Positions 29,745-39,865 are shown, counted from the first letter of the stretch. The stretch: 64,000 nucleotides of DNA from Flavobacteriaceae bacterium (GCA_027082925.1 JALWTD010000012.1:1-64000); one strand, 5' to 3'. Numbers and translations are program-made. Notes: generated by a model from the letters alone, not told the origin.

Positions 29745-31805
29745 ATGAAAGGAATTAAATTGATGAAAGCAATCCAAAGTATCGTAATTTTAGGTGTTGT
29801 ATTTTCTTGTGTACAAGATGATAATTTCACTACACCAACAGTAACTTGTATAGAACCGGAGCTTACAGCAACTACCACAATTCAGCAGGTTAAAGAAATG
29901 TACATTTATGGTGCGCCAACGGTAATAGACACAGATATTATTATTGAAGGCTATGTAGTTTCTAGTGATAAATCGGGGAATATTTATAAGTCTATTTCCA
30001 TTCAGGATAAACCAAAAAATCCTACCGCAGCTATTAAAATAGCAATAGACGAAACAAACTTGTATACAAAATACAATATAGGAAGAAAAATTTATGTAAA
30101 ATTAAAGGGTTTGGCTGTGGGGTATAGCTACGGAAGTATTCAAATAGGAAAAGCTTCAGGAAGCTCTTTAGAAAAAATAGCCTCTTTTGAAGTAGACAAC
30201 CACATTATTCGCTCGTGTGAAGTTGTAGAAATAGTACCTAAAGAGGTCACTCTTTCAGAACTAAACGATACGATGTTAGAAATGTTAATTAAAATTAAAA
30301 ATGTTCAATTTAAAGACGAAGAATTAGGGAATACATATGCCAATACTTCAACGACTCAAACAGTAGATAGGTATTTAGAAGAATTTTCAGCAAATTGTGA
30401 TTTTTCAGGAACAATAACGGTTAGAAATAGTGGTTATTCAAGCTTTAAAAACGAATTATTACCTGAAGGAAAAGGAACTATTATTGCTATTTATAGCAAT
30501 TATTACAATAATTATCAACTCTATATTAGAGATACAAATGATTTAAATTTTACAGAAACACGGTGTAGTACCACAGCACTTCAATCAACCATATCCATAT
30601 CAGAAATACGTGCCTTATACAGTGGCACTATGGTAGAATTTGGCATTGAAAATAATTACGTAATGGAAGGATATGTAATTTCTAGTGATCAAGAAGGGAA
30701 TTTTAGAAAAAAAATAGTGCTACAAGACGCTATTGAAAACCCATTAGCCGGAATACAAATTTTAGTTGATGATGGAGCTATTTTTGAAAATTATGCAATA
30801 GGAGACAAGGTATTTGTAAAGCTAGACAGGTTGTATATGGCACAAAAAGACGAAATTTTATCTATAGGCTATCCAAACGGAACAACAGTTACCGAAATTC
30901 CCGAATCTGATATTTCTGACTTTTTATTTAACAGCAACGAAAATTTTCAATTAACACCAAAGCAGTTAGCAATTTCAGAAACCTCAAATCCCACACTTGA
31001 AAACACATTGGTACGTGTACAAAATGTACAGTTAGTAGAAGATGAACTAGGTATGGCATACACTTATTTTAGTGGAGTAAATGAGGGAGTTAGACTGTTA
31101 GAAACATGCAATAATCCTGCACGATTAGGAGTATTTACATACGGAGAAGCTACCTTCTCTAACAGTTTGTTCCCCGAAGGACACGGTACCATTACAGGTG
31201 TTTTAGCTGGGAATTTACAAATGAGAAATTTAACCGACATACAGTTTACCGAACCGTATGAAGATTGCCCTGTGGTGATTCCGAAAATTATGATTACCGA
31301 AGTTGCCGATCCAAATAACAGTACATCATCTCGTTTTGTAGAACTGTACAATGCAGGTGATACAGCTATTAATTTAACAGGGTGGAAACTAAATAAGTAT
31401 GTAAATGGATCAACATCCGTATCAAGTTCAGGAGTAGATTTAACAGGAATTATTATAGAAGCATCAGCATTTGTAATTATTGCAAACACAGGATATGCAG
31501 CTACATTTTTAGATACACCAACTGTAGAAACAACGTATATTTCTGGAAATGGAGATGATGCGTACGAGTTGGTAAATAGTACAGGAGAAGTTATAGATAT
31601 ATACGGAGTTATTGGCGAAGATGGAACAGGTACAAATTGGGAATATTTAGATGGTAGAGCCGTTAGAAACACAACTGTTTCAATGCCAAATACTGTTTTT
31701 TCAGCAAATGAATGGACCATATATACCGCATCTTCAAATACACAAGTATCTTTTTCAAATGCACCTCAAAACGCACCCGAAGATTTTAATCCGAGAATGC
31801 GATAA
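29745..31805 (+). CDS. DUF5689 lipoprotein with two DUF5689-like repeats and C-terminal lamin-tail domain
   Basis: Lipobox-like VVFSC; repeats IEGYVVSSDKSGNIYKSISIQDKPKNP...IGRKIYVKLKGL and MEGYVISSDQEGNFRKKIVLQDAIENP...IGDKVFVKLDRL; LTD PKIMITEVADPNNSTSSRFVELYNAGDTAINLTGWKL. Confidence 0.88.
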   Translation: MKGIKLMKAIQSIVILGVVFSCVQDDNFTTPTVTCIEPELTATTTIQQVKEMYIYGAPTVIDTDIIIEGYVVSSDKSGNIYKSISIQDKPKNPTAAIKIAIDETNLYTKYNIGRKIYVKLKGLAVGYSYGSIQIGKASGSSLEKIASFEVDNHIIRSCEVVEIVPKEVTLSELNDTMLEMLIKIKNVQFKDEELGNTYANTSTTQTVDRYLEEFSANCDFSGTITVRNSGYSSFKNELLPEGKGTIIAIYSNYYNNYQLYIRDTNDLNFTETRCSTTALQSTISISEIRALYSGTMVEFGIENNYVMEGYVISSDQEGNFRKKIVLQDAIENPLAGIQILVDDGAIFENYAIGDKVFVKLDRLYMAQKDEILSIGYPNGTTVTEIPESDISDFLFNSNENFQLTPKQLAISETSNPTLENTLVRVQNVQLVEDELGMAYTYFSGVNEGVRLLETCNNPARLGVFTYGEATFSNSLFPEGHGTITGVLAGNLQMRNLTDIQFTEPYEDCPVVIPKIMITEVADPNNSTSSRFVELYNAGDTAINLTGWKLNKYVNGSTSVSSSGVDLTGIIIEASAFVIIANTGYAATFLDTPTVETTYISGNGDDAYELVNSTGEVIDIYGVIGEDGTGTNWEYLDGRAVRNTTVSMPNTVFSANEWTIYTASSNTQVSFSNAPQNAPEDFNPRMR

Positions 31806-31900
31806 CATAAGCATTATAAATAAGTATTGTATTTGTATCTTTGCGGAAAGAAAAAAATATCTTTTTTTAAGATTTAAAAAAGTATTTGACCATTTGTAGC

Positions 31901-33112
31901 ATGATTGATAAGAAAAAAGTGACATCAGAAGAAGCTGTGTTAATAGGTATTGTAACACAAAATCAAAACGAAGAAAAGGCACAAGAATACTTAGATGAAT
32001 TAGAGTTTTTGACGCTTACTGCCGGAGGTAAAGCAGTAAAAAGATTTGTTCAGAAATTAGAAAATCCCAATCCAAAAACATTTATTGGTACAGGAAAGTT
32101 AGATGAAGTAAAGGAGTTTATGGAGTTGAAAGGTATTGAAACGGCCATTTTTGATGATGAACTAAGTGCGGCTCAACTTCGAAATATAGAAAAAGTGTTA
32201 GAATGTAAAGTGTTAGATAGAACCAATTTAATACTTGATATTTTTGCAAAAAGAGCACAAACCAGTTATGCCAGAACTCAAGTAGAATTGGCACAATGTC
32301 AATATTTATTACCAAGACTAACAAGGCTATGGACACACTTAGAGCGTCAAAAAGGGGGAATTGGTATGCGTGGTCCGGGTGAAACAGAAATAGAAACAGA
32401 CAGACGTATTATTAGAGATAAAATAACGCTGTTAAAAAAGAAGTTGAAAGCCATAGATAAGCAAATGGCAGTGCAGCGTAAAAATAGAGGTAAAATGGTA
32501 CGAGTTGCACTAGTTGGTTACACCAATGTTGGTAAATCTACCTTAATGAATGCCGTTGGTAAAAGCAATGTTTTTGCTGAAAACAAACTGTTTGCTACGC
32601 TTGACACTACTGTAAGAAAAGTTGTTATAAAAAACATACCGTTTTTACTTACAGATACTGTAGGTTTTATTAGAAAATTACCTACGCAACTTATAGAATC
32701 GTTTAAATCGACCTTAGATGAAGTAAGAGAAGCCGATTTACTATTGCATGTAGTAGATATTTCTCATCCAAACTTTGAAGACCATATCGCTTCGGTGAAT
32801 AAAATTTTAGATGAGATAAAAAGTGCCGATAAGCCAATTATTATGGTGTTTAATAAAATTGATGCTTTTACACATGAAACCATTGCTAAAGATGATTTGG
32901 TAACAGCAAAAACAAAGGCACATTATACCCTTGAAGACTGGAAAAAAACGTGGATGAATAAAATGGAAAACAATTGCTTATTTATATCTGCGTTGCACAA
33001 AGACAATTTTGAAGAGTTTAGAAAAAAAGTTTTTGAAGAAGTTAAAAAGATTCACATTACACGTTTTCCATATAATGATTTTTTATATGAAGAATACGAA
33101 GAAGAAAATTAA
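31901..33112 (+). CDS. hflX: GTPase HflX
   Basis: GGIGMRGPGETEIETDRR, VALVGYTNVGKSTLMN, FLLTDTVGFIRKLP. Start ATG 31901 rather than upstream TTG 31886. Confidence 0.97.
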   Translation: MIDKKKVTSEEAVLIGIVTQNQNEEKAQEYLDELEFLTLTAGGKAVKRFVQKLENPNPKTFIGTGKLDEVKEFMELKGIETAIFDDELSAAQLRNIEKVLECKVLDRTNLILDIFAKRAQTSYARTQVELAQCQYLLPRLTRLWTHLERQKGGIGMRGPGETEIETDRRIIRDKITLLKKKLKAIDKQMAVQRKNRGKMVRVALVGYTNVGKSTLMNAVGKSNVFAENKLFATLDTTVRKVVIKNIPFLLTDTVGFIRKLPTQLIESFKSTLDEVREADLLLHVVDISHPNFEDHIASVNKILDEIKSADKPIIMVFNKIDAFTHETIAKDDLVTAKTKAHYTLEDWKKTWMNKMENNCLFISALHKDNFEEFRKKVFEEVKKIHITRFPYNDFLYEEYEEEN

Positions 33113-33618
33113 TTTTTCTTTTTGTAAAGCGGTACCGAAGAGCAAGCTTCACCAAATAAAATAGATTTTGTAACCGGTTGTAATTTTTCGATTAACTGTA
33201 TGTATGCAGTTTCAGGAATTTGCTTATTAGAACAACCTTTAATAATAACCGGCTTGTTTTTATACTCTTCAATAGCAAAATCATTTATAATATTGTAAAA
33301 AATGGCAGTTTCCAACTCATTTAAAGTACCAACAATTACCTTTTTAGCATAGTCGGTTAAATAGGTTGCAATTAGCATATAAGCCCAAGAAGGAACAATG
33401 GCATCACAAGAACAAGTTAGTGCTACATATGTATTTTTATATTGAGTCCAGTTATGATTTTTTAAAGAGTTCCTAAAATCGGTTTCTTTTAAAATCAACT
33501 CATTAAAAAGCCACTGCTTTATATCGATTACAACACGTTTTTCTGAAGGATAAAAATCTTCTAAATCAATTACTTTTAATTGACTATTAGCAACTCTATT
33601 TATAATTTCATTAGCCAT
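33109..33618 (-). CDS. DUF2480 family protein
   Basis: VIDLEDFYPSEKRVVIDIKQWLFNELILKETDFRNSLKNHNW...LTCSCDAIVPSWAYML. Confidence 0.88.
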   Translation of the reverse strand: MANEIINRVANSQLKVIDLEDFYPSEKRVVIDIKQWLFNELILKETDFRNSLKNHNWTQYKNTYVALTCSCDAIVPSWAYMLIATYLTDYAKKVIVGTLNELETAIFYNIINDFAIEEYKNKPVIIKGCSNKQIPETAYIQLIEKLQPVTKSILFGEACSSVPLYKKKN

Positions 33619-33647
33619 TAGTTGTAGTTATTCGAAAAAATCTCGAA

Positions 33648-33971
33648 TTATAAAAACCCAAGTTCCAGTTTAGCCTCTTCACTCATCATGTCTTGAGTCC
33701 ACATAGGATCAAAGGTAATTTCTACTTCAGCATTATTAACCTCTTCAATGGTTTTAACTTTTTCTTCAACTTCAACAGGCAACGTTTCTGCTACCGGACA
33801 ATTTGGAGAAGTTAGAGTCATTAAAATTTTAACATCATTATTTTCACTTACAAAAACATCATAAATTAACCCTAATTCAAAAATATCTACAGGAATTTCG
33901 GGGTCATAAATGGTTTTTAGAACTTCAACAATTTTATCTCCTAAATCTTGAACACGCTCGCTATTCATCAC
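33648..33971 (-). CDS. DUF59/MIP18 iron-sulfur assembly factor (SufT-like)
   Basis: LKTIYDPEIPVDIFELGLIYDV...MTLTSPNCPVAETLP...TFDPMWTQDMMSEEAKLELGFL. Confidence 0.9.
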   Translation of the reverse strand: MMNSERVQDLGDKIVEVLKTIYDPEIPVDIFELGLIYDVFVSENNDVKILMTLTSPNCPVAETLPVEVEEKVKTIEEVNNAEVEITFDPMWTQDMMSEEAKLELGFL

Positions 33972-34022
33972 TAAAAATTAATTTCTTTATATTCATTCTA
34001 AATAAGTGCAAATATACAATTA

Positions 34023-34445
34023 TTAACCCAACTTTGACTCAAAAGCCAATGCGTATAATTTTATTTGCTTAATCATAGATACCAAGCCGTTGGCTCTTGT
34101 TGGTGATAAGTGTTCTTTAAGACCAATTTTGTCAACAAAAAACAATTCGGCATTTAAAATATCTTTAGGAGTTTGATTGTTGTAAACACGAAGTAACAGC
34201 GCCACAATTCCCTTTGTTAAAATAGCGTCACTATCTGCAGTAAAAACAACTTTTCCATCTTGCATTTCAGAGTGTAGCCATACTTTAGATTGACAGCCGA
34301 CAATTAAATTTTCATCTAATTTATAAGCGTCATCTATTATTGGAAGTGATTTTCCTAACTCAATAATATATTCATAACGTTCCATCCAATCTTCAAACAT
34401 TGAAAACTCATCTATAATTTCTTCTTGTATTTCTTTGATAGTCAT
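34023..34445 (-). CDS. sufE: Cysteine desulfuration protein SufE
   Basis: MERYEYIIELGKSLP...KLDENLIVGCQSKVWLHSEM...GIVALLLRVYNNQTPKDI. Confidence 0.94.
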   Translation of the reverse strand: MTIKEIQEEIIDEFSMFEDWMERYEYIIELGKSLPIIDDAYKLDENLIVGCQSKVWLHSEMQDGKVVFTADSDAILTKGIVALLLRVYNNQTPKDILNAELFFVDKIGLKEHLSPTRANGLVSMIKQIKLYALAFESKLG

Positions 34446-34463
34446 TTTTTAAACTTATTTTTG
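34434..34463 (+). promoter_or_regulatory. Bacteroidota-type promoter for PfkB kinase gene
   Basis: TTTG (34434-34437), 18-nt spacer, TATTTTTG (34456-34463); abuts a reverse-strand TACTTTTG (34471-34464). Confidence 0.45.
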
Positions 34464-34551
34464 CAAAAGTAAACACATCTAATTGTTAAAAACAAATATT
34501 AACACAAATTAACGCATCTATTTTATTAAGAGCGTTTTGTTATTTAAAAAA

Positions 34552-35478
34552 ATGAGTAAATTATTAATTGTAGGAACGGTTGCTTTTGATGCTATTGAAA
34601 CTCCGTTTGGAAAAACCGATAAAATTTTAGGAGGTGCAGCCACCTATATTTCACTTTCTGCATCGCAGTTTGGAGTACATTCTGGAATTGTTTCTGTAGT
34701 AGGAGGCGATTTCCCTAAATCGTACCTAGAAAAATTAAACAGTAAAAATATTAATACCGATGGTATTGAAATTATAGAAGATGGGAAAACGTTTTTTTGG
34801 AGCGGAAAATATCATAACGATTTAAATTCTAGAGATACCCTTATCACAGATTTAAACGTATTGGCCAATTTTAATCCGGTTGTTCCTGAGAGTTTTAAAG
34901 ATGCCGATTTTTTAATGTTAGGGAACTTACACCCTTCAGTACAAATGGATGTTATAAATCAGCTTCCGAAGAAACCTAAGTTAGTGGTGTTAGATACAAT
35001 GAATTTTTGGATGGATAACACTTTAAAAGAACTTATGGAAGTAATTGCAAAAATTGATGTAATTACGATAAATGACGAAGAAGCCAGACAGCTTTCTGGA
35101 GAATATTCTTTAGTGAAAGCAGCTCAAAAAATATATACAATGGGCCCTAAATACGTAGTTATTAAAAAAGGAGAACATGGAGCCTTATTATTTCATGAAG
35201 ACAATGTGTTCTTTGCACCCGCACTACCGTTAGAAGAAGTATTTGACCCAACTGGAGCAGGAGATACTTTTGCCGGAGGATTTATAGGATACATTGCCAA
35301 AACCGGAGATGTTTCTTTTGAAAATATGAAACGAGCAGTAATATCGGGTTCTAACCTAGCATCGTTTTGCGTGGAGAAGTTTGGAACAGAACGTATGGAA
35401 AATTTACAACAAAGTGAAATTCAACAGCGTTTACTGCAATTTAAGCAACTAACACAATTTGAAATAGAAATAAATTAA
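34552..35478 (+). CDS. PfkB-family sugar/nucleoside kinase
   Basis: GGAATYISLSASQFG...DPTGAGDTFAGGFIGY. ATG 34552 preferred over TTG 34537. Confidence 0.92.
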   Translation: MSKLLIVGTVAFDAIETPFGKTDKILGGAATYISLSASQFGVHSGIVSVVGGDFPKSYLEKLNSKNINTDGIEIIEDGKTFFWSGKYHNDLNSRDTLITDLNVLANFNPVVPESFKDADFLMLGNLHPSVQMDVINQLPKKPKLVVLDTMNFWMDNTLKELMEVIAKIDVITINDEEARQLSGEYSLVKAAQKIYTMGPKYVVIKKGEHGALLFHEDNVFFAPALPLEEVFDPTGAGDTFAGGFIGYIAKTGDVSFENMKRAVISGSNLASFCVEKFGTERMENLQQSEIQQRLLQFKQLTQFEIEIN

Positions 35479-35482
35479 CCCT

Positions 35483-35506
35483 AAAATCCGCATTTGTGCG
35501 GATTTT
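35483..35506 (+). terminator. Rho-independent terminator
   Basis: AAAATCCGCA-TTTG-TGCGGATTTT followed by TTT. Confidence 0.9.
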
Positions 35507-35538
35507 TTTATTTAATTTAACTAACAAAAACTACTACT

Positions 35539-37437
35539 ATGAGCGACGCTATTAAACACGAATGTGGAATTGCAATGGTTCGTTTATTAAAACCATTACA
35601 GTATTATAAAAACAAATACGGAACGGCATTTTACGGTTTAAATAAAATGTATTTGTTAATGGAAAAACAACACAATCGTGGTCAAGATGGTGCCGGATTG
35701 GCAAGTATAAAGTTTGATGTAAGTCCGGGAATCCGTTATATTAGTCGTATACGCTCTAACAAAGCACATCCAATACAAGATATTTTTTCTCAGATAGATG
35801 AACGGTTAAACAATTTTACAACACGTTTTCCCGATAAAAGAGATGACGTGCAATGGCAAGTAAATAATTTACCTTATATAGGAAATTTATTTCTAGGTCA
35901 TGTAAGATACGGCACATTTGGGAAAAATAGTATTGAAAGTGTACACCCTTTTTTACGCCAAAGCAACTGGATGCACAAGAGTTTGATTGTTGCCGGAAAT
36001 TTTAACATGACAAACTCATTACGCTTGTTTAATGATTTGGTAGAGCTGGGACAGCATCCTAAAGAAATGACCGATACGGTTACTGTAATGGAAAAAATGG
36101 GACATTTTATTGATGATGAAGTGGCTGAGTTGTATCAAGAAATTAAATCGGAAGGTATTGGAAAAAAGGAAGCTTCTCCACTTATAGAACAGCGTATAAA
36201 CATTCAAAAAATATTAAAAAAATCGGCTAAAAATTGGGATGGAGGTTATGCAATGGCAGGTTTACTTGGTCATGGAGATGCCTTTGTTTTACGAGATCCG
36301 GCCGGAATTAGACCGGCATTTTATTATGTAGATGATGAGGTGGTAGTAGTTGCATCTGAACGTCCTGTAATTCAAACGGTTTTTAATGTTGCTATTAACG
36401 ATGTAAAAGAATTGGAACGTGGCCATGCGCTAATTATTAAGCGTAACGGGAAAATTTCTATAGACGAAATTAAGGAGCAATTACCTAAAAAATCATGCTC
36501 GTTTGAGCGTATTTACTTTTCTAGAGGAAGCGATGCCGATATTTATACAGAAAGAAAGAATTTAGGGAAATTAGTATTTCCTCAAATTTTAAAGAAAATA
36601 AATAACGACATTAAAAATACAGTATTTTCATACATTCCTAATACAGCTGAAACCTCGTTTTACGGGATGAGAGAAGCGGCAGAAAATTTTTTAAACCTTC
36701 AAAAAACCGAAGCTATTTTAAAAGGACAACGAAGCTTATCTGCCGAAGCAGTCACAAAAATTTTAGCAGAACGTCCTCGAGTTGAAAAACTAGCTGTTAA
36801 AGATGCTAAGCTAAGAACTTTTATTGCCGATGATTCCAGTAGAGACGATTTAGTAGCTCACGTATACGATGTTACCTACGGAATTGTAAAACCTAACGAT
36901 AATTTAGTAGTAATTGATGATAGCATAGTAAGAGGAACAACACTAAAAAAGAGTATCATTAAAATTTTAGATAGGTTAAACCCTAAAAAAATTATTATTG
37001 TATCCTCTGCTCCTCAAATAAGATATCCCGATTGCTATGGAATAGATATGGCTAAAATGGGTGATTTTATAGCTTTTAGAGCAGCATTAGCTCTGCTAAA
37101 AGAAGTTGATAAACACCATATTGTTGAAGAAGTATATAAAAGTTGCAAGCAGCAACAAGACTTAGAAGATATTGCTGTAAAAAATGCAGTTAAAGAAATT
37201 TACAACTTATTTACAGATGAGCAAATCTCCGATAAGATTGCTGAAATGCTAAAAACAGATGATATCTCGGCCGAGATTGAAGTTGTATTTCAATCCGTAG
37301 AAAATTTACATAAAGCTTGTCCTAATCATTTGGGCGATTGGTATTTTACAGGAAATTATCCAACACCTGGAGGAAACCGTGTTGTAAACGATGCTTTTAT
37401 TAATTTTTACGAAGGTAAAAGTGGAAGAGCATATTAA
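35539..37437 (+). CDS. Amidophosphoribosyltransferase-like protein (long PurF variant)
   Basis: CGIAMVRL near N-terminus (Cys9), RGQDGAGLAS, LGHVRYGTFG; PRPP motif LVVIDDSIVRGTTLKKSI. Confidence 0.88.
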   Translation: MSDAIKHECGIAMVRLLKPLQYYKNKYGTAFYGLNKMYLLMEKQHNRGQDGAGLASIKFDVSPGIRYISRIRSNKAHPIQDIFSQIDERLNNFTTRFPDKRDDVQWQVNNLPYIGNLFLGHVRYGTFGKNSIESVHPFLRQSNWMHKSLIVAGNFNMTNSLRLFNDLVELGQHPKEMTDTVTVMEKMGHFIDDEVAELYQEIKSEGIGKKEASPLIEQRINIQKILKKSAKNWDGGYAMAGLLGHGDAFVLRDPAGIRPAFYYVDDEVVVVASERPVIQTVFNVAINDVKELERGHALIIKRNGKISIDEIKEQLPKKSCSFERIYFSRGSDADIYTERKNLGKLVFPQILKKINNDIKNTVFSYIPNTAETSFYGMREAAENFLNLQKTEAILKGQRSLSAEAVTKILAERPRVEKLAVKDAKLRTFIADDSSRDDLVAHVYDVTYGIVKPNDNLVVIDDSIVRGTTLKKSIIKILDRLNPKKIIIVSSAPQIRYPDCYGIDMAKMGDFIAFRAALALLKEVDKHHIVEEVYKSCKQQQDLEDIAVKNAVKEIYNLFTDEQISDKIAEMLKTDDISAEIEVVFQSVENLHKACPNHLGDWYFTGNYPTPGGNRVVNDAFINFYEGKSGRAY

Positions 37438-37456
37438 CAGAAATGTATTACACTAA

Positions 37457-37490
37457 ACAAAAAAACTCGCAATATTGCGAGTTTTTTTGT
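37457..37490. terminator. Bidirectional terminator between convergent purF-like and sod genes
   Basis: Perfect palindrome ACAAAAAAACTCGCAATATTGCGAGTTTTTTTGT with A/T tracts on both sides. Confidence 0.9.
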
Positions 37491-37509
37491 TTTAAATAGC
37501 AGTAAAAAA

Positions 37510-38118
37510 TTATTTATTTTCTGTGTATCGTTTAGAAACTTCTTCCCAATTAATAACATTAAAAAATGCGTTAATATAGTCAGGTCTTCGGTTTTGGTAA
37601 TTTAAATAGTACGCATGTTCCCAAACATCTAATCCTAAAATTGGATAACCACCACAACCAATACCCGGCATAAGAGGATTGTCTTGATTTGCCGATGAGC
37701 AAACATCTACTTTACCTCCTTTGTGAACACAAAGCCATGCCCATCCTGATCCAAATCTGGTAGCAGCAGCTTTAGAGAAAGCGTCTTTAAAAGCTTCAAA
37801 AGAGCCAAAAGCATTATTTATTGCATCCGCTAGTTCTCCTGTTGGGGTTCCTCCACCATTTGGAGACATTATTTCCCAAAATAAACAGTGATTGTAGTAA
37901 CCACCACCGTTATTTCTAACAGCACCATTACTCATATCTAAATTGGTTAAAATAGCATCGATAGATTTTCCTTCTAAATCAGTTCCAGCTATAGCATTGT
38001 TTAAGTTATTTGTGTATCCAGCATGGTGTTTTCCATGGTGAATTTCCATTGTTTTCGCATCAATATGTGGTTCTAACGCATCAAAAGCGTAAGGTAATTT
38101 TGGTAATTCAAAAGCCAT
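37510..38118 (-). CDS. Superoxide dismutase (Fe/Mn family)
   Basis: [38 protein letters not shown]...[20 protein letters not shown]. Confidence 0.97.
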   Translation of the reverse strand: MAFELPKLPYAFDALEPHIDAKTMEIHHGKHHAGYTNNLNNAIAGTDLEGKSIDAILTNLDMSNGAVRNNGGGYYNHCLFWEIMSPNGGGTPTGELADAINNAFGSFEAFKDAFSKAAATRFGSGWAWLCVHKGGKVDVCSSANQDNPLMPGIGCGGYPILGLDVWEHAYYLNYQNRRPDYINAFFNVINWEEVSKRYTENK

Positions 38119-38232
38119 AATTGTATTTTTTTAGTTTAACATTAAGTGTATTCAAAGGTAGCGAACGATTTCCATTATTGAAAATAGAATGTTTTTATAC
38201 CAATATTATTAAATCCTATTGCTTAAAATAAG

Positions 38233-39255
38233 TTAATAGTTTGCATCATCGGGATATTTAGCCATAAATTCTTCGGCTTTTTTTACCATTTCTCTACTTC
38301 CGCAGAAAAACGGAACACGTTGATGAAGTTCAGTAGGTTTTATATCTAAAATTCTTTGATAGCCATCACTCGCCAACCCGTTTGCTTGTTCAGCCAAAAA
38401 AGCCATAGGGTTGCATTCGTATAACAAACGTAATTTACCTTTGGGTCCTATAGAACTTGTTGGATAAATATAAATACCTCCTTTTATCATATTTCTGTGG
38501 AAGTCTGAAACCAAAGAACCTATATATCTAGAGGTGTATGGTCTATCTTCTTTTTCTTCTTGACAATATTTTAAATAATCTTTAACACCTTGAGGAAAAT
38601 GCACATAGTTTCCTTCGTTTATAGAATATATTTTTCCTTTTTCGGGAAATTTCATGTTTGGGTGTGATAAATAAAATGAGCCAATGGCCGGATTTAATGT
38701 AAATCCGTTTACACCATGTCCCGAGGTGTAAACCAACATTGTTGAGGTTCCATAAACCACATAACCTGCAGCAACTTGCTGATTTCCTCTTTGAAGAAAA
38801 TCTATTTTTTCAACAGGAGTACCTACAGGAGTTATTCGTCGGTATATAGAAAAAATAGTTCCTACAGAAACATTTACATCAATATTAGACGACCCGTCTA
38901 AAGGGTCAATCAATACAACGTATTTGTTTTCGTTGGTTTCGTGCTTTCCTTTTATGGTTACAAAATCATCTTCTTCTTCACTGGCAATTCCGCAAACAAT
39001 TTCTCTATTAATAAGTGTTTGCATAAATACATTATTTGCATAAACATCTAATTTTTGCTGATCTTCACCTTGAATGTTTATATCTCCGGCTGCACCTAAA
39101 ATATCTATTAACCCGGCTTTATTAACTTTGTAGTTTACAATTTTTGAAGCTAATTTAATAGAGCTAATGAGTCTTGAAAATTCTCCTGAAGTAGATTCGT
39201 AGTGTTTTTGGTTTTCAATAATAAACTCTCCTAAGGTGAGGTTGTTATCTTTCAT
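38233..39255 (-). CDS. fbp: Class 1 fructose-1,6-bisphosphatase
   Basis: [44 protein letters not shown]. Confidence 0.96.
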   Translation of the reverse strand: MKDNNLTLGEFIIENQKHYESTSGEFSRLISSIKLASKIVNYKVNKAGLIDILGAAGDINIQGEDQQKLDVYANNVFMQTLINREIVCGIASEEEDDFVTIKGKHETNENKYVVLIDPLDGSSNIDVNVSVGTIFSIYRRITPVGTPVEKIDFLQRGNQQVAAGYVVYGTSTMLVYTSGHGVNGFTLNPAIGSFYLSHPNMKFPEKGKIYSINEGNYVHFPQGVKDYLKYCQEEKEDRPYTSRYIGSLVSDFHRNMIKGGIYIYPTSSIGPKGKLRLLYECNPMAFLAEQANGLASDGYQRILDIKPTELHQRVPFFCGSREMVKKAEEFMAKYPDDANY

Positions 39256-39382
39256 GGCAGTAATTAGTTGTTTGCGTTATGCAAATATCGATAAAATTAT
39301 TTTTAAAAAAGACTTTTGTTTGTAAGATAGTTTATTTAAAGATTTTTTACTTTAGCCAAACCTATTATTTAAATCATAAAAA

Positions 39383-39862
39383 ATGAGTTTTACAATTAGA
39401 GAAGGAACTATAAATGATATGCCTTCAGTTTTAAAGTTGATAAAAGAGTTGGCCCATTTTGAAAAAGAACCGGATGCGGTTGAAGTTACTGTTGCCGATT
39501 TGGAAAGAGATGGTTTTGGTAAAACGCCATTGTTTAAAACATTTATAGCTGAAATGGATAATGAAATTGTAGGAATGGCGTTGTTTTACCCAAGATATTC
39601 TACTTGGAAAGGACCAACTATTCATTTAGAAGATTTAATAGTTACGCAACACAAAAGAGGGCTTAAAATAGGGAATGCGTTATACGCTAAAGTTATAGAA
39701 TACGGATATGCTTTAGGTGTAAAACGTATAGAGTGGGTAGTTCTAGATTGGAATACACCGGCAATTGAATTTTATAAAAAGTCTGGCGCTACCATTTTAA
39801 GAGATTGGGATACGGTACAATTAAATGAAGAAGCTATCAAAAACTTTGTTAAGAAAGGTTAA
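39383..39862 (+). CDS. GNAT family N-acetyltransferase (diamine acetyltransferase-like)
   Basis: IHLEDLIVTQHKRGLKIGNALYAKVIEYGYALGVKRIEWVVLDWNTPAIEFYKKSGA. Confidence 0.92.
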   Translation: MSFTIREGTINDMPSVLKLIKELAHFEKEPDAVEVTVADLERDGFGKTPLFKTFIAEMDNEIVGMALFYPRYSTWKGPTIHLEDLIVTQHKRGLKIGNALYAKVIEYGYALGVKRIEWVVLDWNTPAIEFYKKSGATILRDWDTVQLNEEAIKNFVKKG

Positions 39863-39865
39863 CGT

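Noticed and set aside
30622-30640. TGGCAC occurrence in the DUF5689 gene as a promoter
   Set aside because: Within coding sequence, no TTG at the correct spacing.
31064-31720. 218-aa antisense ORF on minus strand
   Set aside because: Fully antisense to the well-supported DUF5689/LTD gene; composition-driven low-complexity translation without recognisable motifs.
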